Origin: Streptomyces prunicolor NBRC 13075
GTDB lineage: Bacteria; Actinomycetota; Actinomycetes; Streptomycetales; Streptomycetaceae
DNA: 64,000 nucleotides
Assembly (NCBI RefSeq): GCF_000367365.1
Contig: NZ_BARF01000059.1
Location: forward strand, 62,001-126,000
Direction of reading: 5' to 3'
The notes beneath the pieces are model-generated. The model was not told the origin of the DNA. It did no database searches and was given only the letters and a program-made list of their open reading frames with translations. The translations under genes and the position numbers were made by a program. Below are positions 31,640 through 39,332 of this stretch, piece by piece; the first letter of the stretch is position 1; every line of letters begins with the position of its first letter.

Positions 31640-32782
31640 ATGAGCGCCCTCGCGTTGTCCATCGTGCTGTCGCTCGTCTCCGCCGTGGCCTACGCCGGCG
31701 GAGCGATCGTGCAGGAGCGCGTCGCGGTGTCCTCTCCCGACCAGGAGTACGCGCCGCTGCGCCGCCCGAGCTGGTGGGCGGCGGTCGCGTTGAACGGTAC
31801 GGGCGGTCTGCTGCACGTGGTGGCGCTGGCCTACGGCCCGCTGAGCCTGGTGCAGCCCCTCGGTGCGCTGACGATCGTGTTCGCGCTGCCGATGGCGGCC
31901 CTGTTCGTCGGCCGCAAGGCCGGTTCCACCGCCTGGCGCGGCGCCATCATGGCGACGATCGGTCTCGCGGGTCTGCTGTCCCTGGTGGGGACGTCCGACG
32001 GTCAGTCGCTGAGCACCGCCCAGCGGGTGTCCGTGGCCGTGTTCACCGGCGCGGTGGTCGTGACCCTGATGATCGCCGGCCGCGCGGCACACCGGCACCC
32101 GGCGGTGCGCAGCGTGCTGCTGGCGACCGCGTCCGGCATAGCGTTCGGCATGTCCTCGGTGTTCACCAAGACGGTGACGGTCGACTGGGACAACGGCGCG
32201 GTCTCGGCGACCGACATCCCGTTCCTGGGCGTCATCGCGGTGTTCGCGGTGGCCGGTCTGATGCTCTCGCAGGCGTCCTACCGGGGCGCGGGCCTGGCGG
32301 CTCCGCTGGCAGTGCTGACGGTCGTGAACCCGGTGGTGGCGGCGGCGGTCGGCATCACGATGTTCGGTGAGACCTTCCGCTACGGCACGACGGGCACCCT
32401 GCTCGCCCTGTCCGCCGGAGTGGTTGCGGCGGGCGGCCTGATCCTGCTGACCACGGAGCGGCTTGGCAGCGAGAGCGCACCGGCCGACACCACCACACCT
32501 CCTGTGGTGCCCTCGCCCGTCGAGGAGTTGCTGGACGCCCTCCCTGGACAGCCCGTCGGCGTGAGCGTGAACGTCGACGTGCCGGCCGCGGACATCACGG
32601 CCGGCACACCGGGCGGCGGAATCCTCCTCCCGGCCCAGGCGACGATTCCGGCCGGCGAGAGTTACGAGACCCTGGAGCCGGCCGGCTCCGCTGAACCGGT
32701 CGGCTACTTCGGTCCGTTCCACGCCGGGCTGTACGTGATGATGCCGGTCCACGACCGGCACCGCACCCGAGTCAAATCCTGA
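31640..32782 (+). CDS. DMT-superfamily (EamA-like) permease
   Basis: A 380-aa integral membrane protein with about nine to ten helices in two EamA-like repeats. MSALALSIVLSLVSAVAYAG opens the first, and GPLSLVQPLGALTIVFALPM is a typical DMT signature. The second repeat includes GAGLAAPLAVLTVVNPVVAA. About 90 cytoplasmic residues follow the last helix, rich in Pro/Thr/Glu, longer than usual. Substrate unknown. ATG 31640 has GAGGAG at 6 nt; the open frame upstream is a shadow. Its 3' end overlaps the convergent cell-wall gene by 11 bp. Confidence 0.85.
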   Translation: MSALALSIVLSLVSAVAYAGGAIVQERVAVSSPDQEYAPLRRPSWWAAVALNGTGGLLHVVALAYGPLSLVQPLGALTIVFALPMAALFVGRKAGSTAWRGAIMATIGLAGLLSLVGTSDGQSLSTAQRVSVAVFTGAVVVTLMIAGRAAHRHPAVRSVLLATASGIAFGMSSVFTKTVTVDWDNGAVSATDIPFLGVIAVFAVAGLMLSQASYRGAGLAAPLAVLTVVNPVVAAAVGITMFGETFRYGTTGTLLALSAGVVAAGGLILLTTERLGSESAPADTTTPPVVPSPVEELLDALPGQPVGVSVNVDVPAADITAGTPGGGILLPAQATIPAGESYETLEPAGSAEPVGYFGPFHAGLYVMMPVHDRHRTRVKS

Positions 32783-34004
32783 CGCCGCCGGCCCGCAGAT
32801 AGGCGAGCGGGTCGATGTCGGAACCGAATCCGGGCCCCGTCCGCACCTCGAAGTGCAGATGCGGGCCCGTGGTGTTCCCGGTGGACCCCGACCGCCCGAT
32901 GCGCTGCTCCTCGCCGACCGACTGGCCGTCCCGTACGGAGATCGCGGACAGGTGCGCGTACTGCGAGTACCGCCCGTCGGCGTGCCGGATCACGACCTGG
33001 TAGCCGTACGAACCGGCCCAACCGGCGCTGACGACCGTCCCCTTCTCGATGGCCTTCACCGAAGTGCCGGTGGGGACAAGGAAGTCGACGCCGGTGTGGT
33101 AGCCCTTCGACCAGGAGGAACCCGACGCGTGGTACGCGGTACCGATGGGGGCGTTCACCGGGGCGACGAGGGAGTGACTCGTCGTCTTCTTGTGGGTGAC
33201 CTTTTCCGTGGTCTCCGAAGAGGCCTTCTTCTTCGGAGACTTGGTGGTCGACGACTTCGTAGTCGACGACTTGGTGGCCGGTTTCGTCGTCGTGTGGGCC
33301 GTCGAGGCCGCCTTGCCGTGCAGGCTGAGCCGCTGGCCCGGCAGGATCAGGTCGGGATCGTCCCCTACGGTGGTGCGGTTCGCGGCGTAGAGCCCGTGCC
33401 AGCCGCCGTCCACGCGCTCGGTGTCGGCGATCCCTGAGAGGGTGTCGCCGCGCACGACCGTGTACATCTCGGCGGTGCCCGCGCGGGACTGCGGTGTGGT
33501 CTGCGGCTGGACGTCCTTCACGGACCGCTTGACGACGGTCTGCGTCTTGGCGTCCTCGGCCTTGGTCTTCTTGTCGGTGACCTTGGTGCCGCCCACGTGG
33601 ATGTCGGGGGTTCCGCCGCCCCGGGTGAGCCCGGCGCGCACCGAGCAGACCGGCCAGGCGCCGGGTCCCTGCCCCTTGAGCACCTTCTCCGCTATGGCGA
33701 TCTGCTGGTCCCGGGTGGCGAGGTCGGCGCGGTGCGCGTACGCCGTGCCGCCGTAGGCCTCCCAGGTGGACTGGGTGAACTGCAGCCCGCCGTAGTACCC
33801 GTTGCCGGTGTTGATGCTCCAGTCGCCGCTGGACTCACAGGCGGCGACCTTGTTCCAGGTGCTGACCTCGGCCGCCTGGGCGGTGCCCGCGCCGACGGTG
33901 GCGAGCGGGATCGCGATGCCCGCGCCGCCCGCCGTGACCGTGAGCAGCGAGGCCCGGTTGATCCTGCTCGGCTGATACCGGCGGTGCCGACCGCGTACGG
34001 CCAT
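32772..34004 (-). CDS. Secreted Rpf-LysM-M23 cell-wall enzyme
   Basis: A 410-aa protein with a signal peptide (to about 45). The resuscitation-factor transglycosylase domain at 46-120 has catalytic Glu57 in ACESSGDW. A LysM domain lies at about 180-229 (YTVVRGDTLSGIADTE), then a Lys/Thr/Ser-rich linker (230-278) and an M23 endopeptidase domain at about 285-405. Zinc ligands H303 and D307 (HTGVD) and H384 (HLHFEV) and the catalytic H351 are present. It should cut both glycan and peptide parts of peptidoglycan, for spore germination or growth. ATG 34004 has GGAGG at 8 nt. No c-di-AMP riboswitch motif was seen upstream. Confidence 0.93.
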   Translation of the reverse strand: MAVRGRHRRYQPSRINRASLLTVTAGGAGIAIPLATVGAGTAQAAEVSTWNKVAACESSGDWSINTGNGYYGGLQFTQSTWEAYGGTAYAHRADLATRDQQIAIAEKVLKGQGPGAWPVCSVRAGLTRGGGTPDIHVGGTKVTDKKTKAEDAKTQTVVKRSVKDVQPQTTPQSRAGTAEMYTVVRGDTLSGIADTERVDGGWHGLYAANRTTVGDDPDLILPGQRLSLHGKAASTAHTTTKPATKSSTTKSSTTKSPKKKASSETTEKVTHKKTTSHSLVAPVNAPIGTAYHASGSSWSKGYHTGVDFLVPTGTSVKAIEKGTVVSAGWAGSYGYQVVIRHADGRYSQYAHLSAISVRDGQSVGEEQRIGRSGSTGNTTGPHLHFEVRTGPGFGSDIDPLAYLRAGGVRI

Positions 34005-34323
34005 GGGGAATCCCCCTCCACATGCGTCAGGAGGGCCAAAAATAAGCGCCCCGAACAGGCCATGACAAGACGGGTACCGGCCTCCCTGGGGCTCAAGTGA
34101 CCGGTATTCCCTGCCCGTTGGGAAACGGGTGGGGCCAGTGGGGTTGGGGTTGCGTATCCGCGGAAGGAGCGCTGGTGGAACACCGACCGAAGGCGGACAA
34201 CTTCGCACGGCCAGCACGTGCGGTCGGGGTACCGGCGGGCCAGGATGGTCAGTGGGGCAATACTGGCGAGCACGACCGGTACCACCGATGTCAGGACCTT
34301 CCTGATCTTTAGGAGCCAACCGA
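34005..34323. other. Divergent intergenic region between the Rpf gene and gnd
   Basis: These 319 bp hold the promoters of both flanking genes. Visible structures are a hairpin CCCGTT-GGGA-AACGGG (34114-34129) and a second at 34291-34305 next to the gnd ribosome site. Three GGTACCGG-like words recur (near 34073, 34227 and 34280). I find no coding sequence. Confidence 0.5.
34291..34305 (+). promoter_or_regulatory. Small hairpin abutting the gnd ribosome-binding site
   Basis: TCAGGA and TCCTGA pair around a 3-nt loop, ending 4 bp before TTAGGAG of the gnd leader. It could modulate translation start or be incidental. Confidence 0.35.
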
Positions 34324-35763
34324 ATGAGCACTTCAGCGCAGATCGGCGTCACGGGTCTCGCGGTCATGGGCCGCAACCTCGCCCGCAACTTCGCGCGCAA
34401 CGGCTATACGGTCGCCGTGCACAACAGGACCGCGTCCCGCACGCGTGACCTGGTGGCGGAGTTCGGCGGCGAGGGCGACTTCATCGCGGCCGAGACCGCC
34501 AAGGACTTCGTGGCGGCGCTGGAGCGGCCCCGCCGCCTGGTCGTCATGGTGAAGGCCGGTGACCCGACGGACGCGGTGATCCAGGAGTTCGCCCCGCTCC
34601 TCGAACCGGGCGACATGATCATCGACGGTGGCAACGCGCACTTCGCGGACACCCGGCGCCGGGAGCACGACCTGCGCGAACAGGGCATCCACTTCGTCGG
34701 CATGGGCGTCTCCGGCGGCGAGGAGGGCGCGCTGCACGGGCCGAGCATCATGCCGGGTGGCCCGAAGGAGTCGTACGACTCGCTCGGTCCGATGCTGGAG
34801 AAGATCTCCGCGAAGGCGAAGGACGGGGCACCCTGTGTGACGCATGTGGGTCCCGACGGCGCCGGGCACTTCGTGAAGATGGTGCACAACGGCATCGAGT
34901 ACGCCGACATGCAGCTGATCGGCGAGGCGTACCAGCTGCTGCGCGATGTCGCCGGGTACTCCCCCGCGCAGATCGCGGACATCTTCCGCACCTGGAACAC
35001 GGGCCGGCTGGACTCCTACCTGATCGAGATCACCGCCGAGGTGCTGTCCCACGTGGACGCGGCCACCGACAAGCCGTTCGTGGACGTGGTCGTCGACCAG
35101 GCCGAGCAGAAGGGCACCGGCCGCTGGACGGTCCAGATCGCCCTCGACCTCGGCGTCCCGGTCTCGGGCATCGCCGAGGCGGTCTTCGCCCGCTCCGTCT
35201 CCGGCCACGCGGCACTGCGCGAGGCCTCACGGGGTCTGGCCGGACCCACGGCCTCACCGCTGAGCGAGTCCGAGGCGGGGGCCTTCGCGGACCGGGTCGA
35301 GCAGGCGCTGTACGCGTCGAAGATCGTGTCGTACACGCAGGGCTTCCACGAGATCGCGGCGGGCAGCGAGGAGTACGACTGGAACGTCGACCTCGGCGCC
35401 ATCTCCTCGATCTGGCGCGGCGGTTGCATCATCCGCGCGGCCTTCCTCGACCGCATCCGCGCCGCGTACGACGCCCGCGCGGACCTGCCGAGCCTGCTGT
35501 CCGACGAGACGTTCGCGCAGGAGATCGCGGGGGCGCAGGACGACTGGCGCGAGGTCGTCGTCGCGGCCACCCGCCAGGGCGTCCCGACGCCCGGCTTCTC
35601 GGCGGCCCTCGCGTACTACGACGCGTTGCGCGCCGAGCGGTTGCCCGCGGCGCTCACGCAGGGACAGCGGGACTTCTTCGGGGCGCACACGTACCGGCGG
35701 CTGGACCAGGACGGCTCGTTCCACACTCTCTGGGGCGGTGACCGCTCGGAGGTCTCCGGCTGA
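34324..35763 (+). CDS. gnd: 6-phosphogluconate dehydrogenase, decarboxylating
   Basis: A 479-aa enzyme of the oxidative pentose phosphate pathway, producing ribulose-5-phosphate, CO2 and NADPH. The Rossmann motif GVTGLAVMGRNLARNFARNG is followed by NRT at the cofactor site. Substrate and catalytic motifs GVSGGEEGALHGPSIMPGG and KMVHNGIEYADMQLI are present, as is the C-terminal GAISSIWRGGCIIRA. Long (dimeric) form of normal length. AGGAG precedes ATG 34324. Confidence 0.96.
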   Translation: MSTSAQIGVTGLAVMGRNLARNFARNGYTVAVHNRTASRTRDLVAEFGGEGDFIAAETAKDFVAALERPRRLVVMVKAGDPTDAVIQEFAPLLEPGDMIIDGGNAHFADTRRREHDLREQGIHFVGMGVSGGEEGALHGPSIMPGGPKESYDSLGPMLEKISAKAKDGAPCVTHVGPDGAGHFVKMVHNGIEYADMQLIGEAYQLLRDVAGYSPAQIADIFRTWNTGRLDSYLIEITAEVLSHVDAATDKPFVDVVVDQAEQKGTGRWTVQIALDLGVPVSGIAEAVFARSVSGHAALREASRGLAGPTASPLSESEAGAFADRVEQALYASKIVSYTQGFHEIAAGSEEYDWNVDLGAISSIWRGGCIIRAAFLDRIRAAYDARADLPSLLSDETFAQEIAGAQDDWREVVVAATRQGVPTPGFSAALAYYDALRAERLPAALTQGQRDFFGAHTYRRLDQDGSFHTLWGGDRSEVSG

Positions 35764-35784
35764 CCTCTCCCGCTGTGCCGAGTG

Positions 35785-35831
35785 CTGTGGCAGCCCGCCT
35801 GCCGATGAGACGGTCAGGCGGGCTGCCACAG
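35785..35831. terminator. Bidirectional terminator between gnd and the VOC gene
   Basis: A perfect 17-bp stem (35785-35801 with 35815-35831) with a 13-nt loop. The right arm lies inside the last codons of the convergent VOC gene, so the stem serves both strands. Confidence 0.85.
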
Positions 35832-36167
35832 TTCGACGCGGTTGCCCTCGGGGTCGGTGACCCAGCCGAAGCGGCCGACGCCCTCCATGTCCTGGGTCTC
35901 CCCGTCCACGTCCGCGCCCTTGGCGCGCAGCTGCGCGAGCATCGCGTCGAGGTCGCGGACCCGGAAGTTGAGCATGGTCTGCTGGCTGCGGGACCCGAAG
36001 TAGTCGGTCCCGGACTCGAACGCCGCGAACACCGTCGGCCCGGCTTCCTGACCCCACAGACCGTGCTCGTCGACGTCCAGACCGAGGCAGTCCCGGTACC
36101 ACGCGCTCAGGGCCTCCGGGTCGGTGGCCCGCAGGAAATATCCGCCGATTCCAAGCACACGTTCCAT
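35814..36167 (-). CDS. VOC-family (glyoxalase/bleomycin-resistance-like) protein
   Basis: A 117-aa single-chain protein with two beta-alpha-beta-beta-beta modules. It opens with IGGYFLRATDPEALSAWYRD; the second module ends in FGWVTDPEGNRVELWQP, the usual closing signature with its metal-ligand Glu. Such proteins isomerise, cleave or sequester small substrates; which one cannot be told. The tail is shaped by the shared terminator stem. Confidence 0.85.
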   Translation of the reverse strand: MERVLGIGGYFLRATDPEALSAWYRDCLGLDVDEHGLWGQEAGPTVFAAFESGTDYFGSRSQQTMLNFRVRDLDAMLAQLRAKGADVDGETQDMEGVGRFGWVTDPEGNRVELWQPA

Positions 36168-36225
36168 GGGGGCATCCTGCCAGGACGGCAGGGCCGGTGC
36201 CGGGTGGCCCGTTTCGGGCGAGCTT

Positions 36226-36456
36226 TCAGGTGAGCGGCGGTCCCGGCTCCGGGGTCGGTACGGGTTCCGGGCCCGGGGGGATCGGGGACGGGGACGGCTC
36301 CGGGCTGGGGCGAGGGCCCGGTGGTGGGGTGGGGAGCGGTACCGGGGGCTGCGGGTCCGGCACCGGTACGGGACCGGGTCCGGGCTGCGGGTCCGGCACG
36401 GGACCGGGTCCCGGAGTGGGCGCCGGGGGTACGGGGTCGGGGTACGGGTGGGTCAT
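36226..36456 (-). CDS. Proline-rich repeat peptide (76 aa)
   Basis: About half of the residues are proline, in recurring P-x-P units (PGPGPVPDPQPGPGPVPVPD). There is no signal peptide, Cys or hydrophobic core, so it should be an extended polyproline-type chain. A good GGAGG sits 5 nt before ATG 36456, which argues for real translation. Its DNA is a CGGGxCC-type low-complexity tract that may expand or contract. Function unknown. Confidence 0.55.
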   Translation of the reverse strand: MTHPYPDPVPPAPTPGPGPVPDPQPGPGPVPVPDPQPPVPLPTPPPGPRPSPEPSPSPIPPGPEPVPTPEPGPPLT

Positions 36457-36550
36457 CGTGTCCTCCAGTCAGTGGTGAATGTCGGCTACGTCGGCCCTGG
36501 ACTACTCCCCCGCGTACCCGTGACCGGCGCGGACACTCACCCGGGTGGGC

Positions 36551-37198
36551 TCACCCGCCGCACGCCGCACGCGCACCGGCCGCGAGCCCGGGGCGGGGAC
36601 TCGACAGCACCGGGATCGCCGTGGTCGTCAGGTGCTGGGCCGGTGCCATGGAGCCCTGCGCGAGGATGATCGCGTCGGCGCCGGTGACCGCGTCCACGGC
36701 GTCCGCGACCAGCCGGGCGCAGCCCTCGGTGTCGCCGGCCTCGAAGCGGGTCCAGGCGTCCTCGACGAGCAGTGTGCGGACTTCGAGAAGTCCCACAGGG
36801 CGGCCGAAACACCTGCCTTCCTCCTCGACCAGCGCCACGGTCGGTTCCAGGGTGCTCTCCAGCGTCGCGGCCACGACGACACGTGGACCGGCGGCCACCG
36901 CGGCCGCCGCCATCGGGCGGTCACCGCGCAGCACCGGCACGCCGACCCGCGCACCGGCCGTCTCCGCGACCCCGCCGATGGTCGAGCAGGTGCACAGCAC
37001 CGCCCGGGCCCCTTCGGCGACGGCCGCGTCCAGCACGTCCCGCACCGCCCCGGCCACCGCTTCCGGTCCCTCGCGGCGGGCCCGTGCCAACAGGTCCTCG
37101 TCGACGAAGTGCCGTAGTTCCAGGCCCTGGTGGTCCTCGTCGCGCAGGGCGTCGAAGACGGGGACGTGAGCGGGCGAGGTGTGCAGGAGGGCAAGCAC
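36551..37198 (-). CDS. Aspartate/glutamate racemase-like protein
   Basis: A 215-aa protein of the Asp/Glu/hydantoin racemase superfamily. The first catalytic Cys motif is clear (VLCTCSTIGG). In the second motif the expected Cys is Ser (VLSSPRPGL), so two-base racemisation may be lost or altered, as in decarboxylase or isomerase branches. Cytoplasmic. It follows no obvious pathway genes; a GNAT gene lies upstream on the same strand. Confidence 0.75.
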   Translation of the reverse strand: MLALLHTSPAHVPVFDALRDEDHQGLELRHFVDEDLLARARREGPEAVAGAVRDVLDAAVAEGARAVLCTCSTIGGVAETAGARVGVPVLRGDRPMAAAAVAAGPRVVVAATLESTLEPTVALVEEEGRCFGRPVGLLEVRTLLVEDAWTRFEAGDTEGCARLVADAVDAVTGADAIILAQGSMAPAQHLTTTAIPVLSSPRPGLAAGARAACGG

Positions 37199-37287
37199 GC
37201 GGGCGTGCCTTTCTTCAGGTTCGATCTTCAGGCCACCGGTTCGGGCCCCACCGGTTCAGGTCCGCAGGTTCAGAAGCGAACGGTGCC

Positions 37288-37632
37288 CTAGAACCGACCC
37301 GGATGCGCCCTGAGCCACTCCATCGCCGCCCGCAGCAACGCCGGGTCGGCGGCCGGTGCCTCCTCAGGATGCCGTTCCGCCCACTTGACGACGTACGGGC
37401 AGAGCGGGGCGACGACGATGCCCTCGCGGGCCGCGATGCCGTACAGCTCGCGGGCCAGGGAACCCGCGATGCCCTTTCCCTCGTGGGCCGGTTCCACGAG
37501 CGTGTGGACCGGGACGAGGGCGCGGGCGGGGGATTCGAGGACGAAGTACTCGATGTGGCCCACGACTTCACCGCCGGCGATCGCCTCCAGGCGGCCTGCC
37601 GCCCGGTCGTCGCGGATCTCGATCTCGCTCAT
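37288..37632 (-). CDS. GNAT-type N-acetyltransferase (short, YjdJ-like)
   Basis: A 114-aa minimal GNAT fold. VHTLVEPAHEGKGIAGSLAR is the acetyl-CoA loop (E-G-K-G-I-A), and VVAPLCPYVVKW is the closing strand seen in the short YjdJ-type (PF14542-like) enzymes. ATG 37632 has GGAGG at good spacing; the longer frame lacks support. Substrate unknown. Confidence 0.85.
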   Translation of the reverse strand: MSEIEIRDDRAAGRLEAIAGGEVVGHIEYFVLESPARALVPVHTLVEPAHEGKGIAGSLARELYGIAAREGIVVAPLCPYVVKWAERHPEEAPAADPALLRAAMEWLRAHPGRF

Positions 37633-37858
37633 GGGCTTCCTCCAGGTGCGATGGTCAGGCCGTGAGGTCGGCGGAGTCCACACCCGAGCGTAACGGATGG
37701 TGATCACCAGGTCTCCGGGATGTACCGGGCAGACGGCCGGACGCGCTTCTCGTAAGGACCAGGTAAAGACCGTGGTTCACAGTTTCGGTTGCGGTTGCCG
37801 GTTCCCGTGCGGGGGATGAATGTGGCCACACAGGCCGGATCAGCACCCTGGAGACGCC

Positions 37859-39310
37859 GTGACCACCACATCAGAGCCCCGGGTGTCCGGGCTGGAGATA
37901 CGTTCCATCGACTATGTGCCCCTCAGCGAGCGCCACGGCAAGCTGTGGCACCTGGGGCCCCTGTGGTTCATGTCGAACGCGCAGATCGCCACCCTCGCCG
38001 TCGGCCTGATCAGCATCACCGAGGGCGGCAACCTCATCTGGTCGCTCATCGCGATCGTCGCGGGCACCCTGCTCGGCACCTTCTTCATGGCCTTCCACTC
38101 GGCCCAGGGCCCACAGCTGGGGCTGCCGCAGATGATCCAGTCGCGGCCCCAATTCGGTTACGTGGGCGCCCTGTTGGTGTGGCTGTTCGCGTATGTGCAG
38201 TACGCGGGCTTCAACGTCTTCAACACGATCCTCGCCGGGGAGGCGCTGCACACCACGGTGCACGGCGGCACCAAGATGTGGGTGGCCGTGGTCACCGTGG
38301 TCGGCTTCGTGATCGCGCTGGTGGGCTACGACGTCATTCACAAGGCGGAGCAGTTCCTGACCTACACCTTCCTGGTCGTCTTCGGGATCTTCACCGTGGG
38401 CGTGCTGGCGACCCTGCACTACCCGGCCGGCTCCTTCGACCTCGGCGGCTTCTCCTGGACGCCGTTCCTCGCGCAGTTCGGTGTGGTCGCGGGATACCAG
38501 ATCAGCTGGGCGATCTACGTCTCGGACTACTCGCGCTACCTCCCGCCGGACGTGACCGTCCGCAAGACCTTCTACTGGACCTACTTCGGCTCGGCGCTCG
38601 GCGGGGTCTGGCTGATGACGCTCGGCGCGCTGCTCGCCGCCTGGGCGGGCAAGGACTTCGACACGATCCGCTCGATCAACGCGGCCGGCGACAAGGTGTT
38701 CAGCGGCTTCGGCGCGATCGTGCTGCTCTTCGCCACCCTGGGCCTGGTCTCGGTGACCGCGCTGAACATGTACGGCGGTTCGCTGACCCTGATCAGCGCG
38801 ATCGACTCGTTCAAGAAGGTCCAACCGACCGTGTCCGTAAGGGCGTTGACGATCGGGCTGACGGCCGTACTCTCCCTGGTCGGCGCGATGGCCGCGACCG
38901 CCGACTTCCTCACGAACTTCAACAACTTCCTGCTGCTGGTGCTCTATCTGTTCATCCCGTGGACCGCGGTCAACCTGATGGACTACTACGTGGTGCGCCG
39001 CGGCCACTACGCGATCGCCGAGATCTTCAACCCCCATGGCATGTACGGCCGTTGGGGCTGGCACGGGATCATCTCCTACCTGGTGGGCTTCGGCGTCATG
39101 GTGCCGTTCTTCTCCGTCGGCACGCTCTACGTCGGCCCGATCGCGCACGCCATGGACGGCGCCGACCTCTCCCTGTTCGTCGGGCTGCCGGTCGCCGGGT
39201 TGCTGTACTGGTGGCTGAGCCGCTCGATCGACGTGGCGGCCGAGATCCGGGTGGCCGAGGCGGAGGCCGAGGGGTTGGAGCAGGCGGCGAACGAGCACCG
39301 CGAGCCCTGA
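37859..39310 (+). CDS. NCS1-family purine/cytosine permease
   Basis: A 483-aa membrane transporter with about 12 helices. N-terminal IDYVPLSERHGKLWHLGPLW and the GPQLGLPQMIQSRPQFGYVG segment after the second helix are characteristic of NCS1 cation-coupled nucleobase permeases. SWAIYVSDYSRYLPPDVTVR is the conserved mid-protein loop, and NFLLLVLYLFIPWTAVNLMD lies near helix 9. GTG 37859 has GGAG at 5-6 nt. It probably imports cytosine or another nucleobase across the cytoplasmic membrane. Confidence 0.92.
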   Translation: MTTTSEPRVSGLEIRSIDYVPLSERHGKLWHLGPLWFMSNAQIATLAVGLISITEGGNLIWSLIAIVAGTLLGTFFMAFHSAQGPQLGLPQMIQSRPQFGYVGALLVWLFAYVQYAGFNVFNTILAGEALHTTVHGGTKMWVAVVTVVGFVIALVGYDVIHKAEQFLTYTFLVVFGIFTVGVLATLHYPAGSFDLGGFSWTPFLAQFGVVAGYQISWAIYVSDYSRYLPPDVTVRKTFYWTYFGSALGGVWLMTLGALLAAWAGKDFDTIRSINAAGDKVFSGFGAIVLLFATLGLVSVTALNMYGGSLTLISAIDSFKKVQPTVSVRALTIGLTAVLSLVGAMAATADFLTNFNNFLLLVLYLFIPWTAVNLMDYYVVRRGHYAIAEIFNPHGMYGRWGWHGIISYLVGFGVMVPFFSVGTLYVGPIAHAMDGADLSLFVGLPVAGLLYWWLSRSIDVAAEIRVAEAEAEGLEQAANEHREP

Positions 39311-39332
39311 CGCCCGTTACGCCGCTCCGCCG

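Noticed and set aside
34005..34323. Possible ydaO-type c-di-AMP riboswitch upstream of the Rpf gene
   Set aside because: The characteristic conserved segments of that riboswitch were not found by eye on the minus strand.
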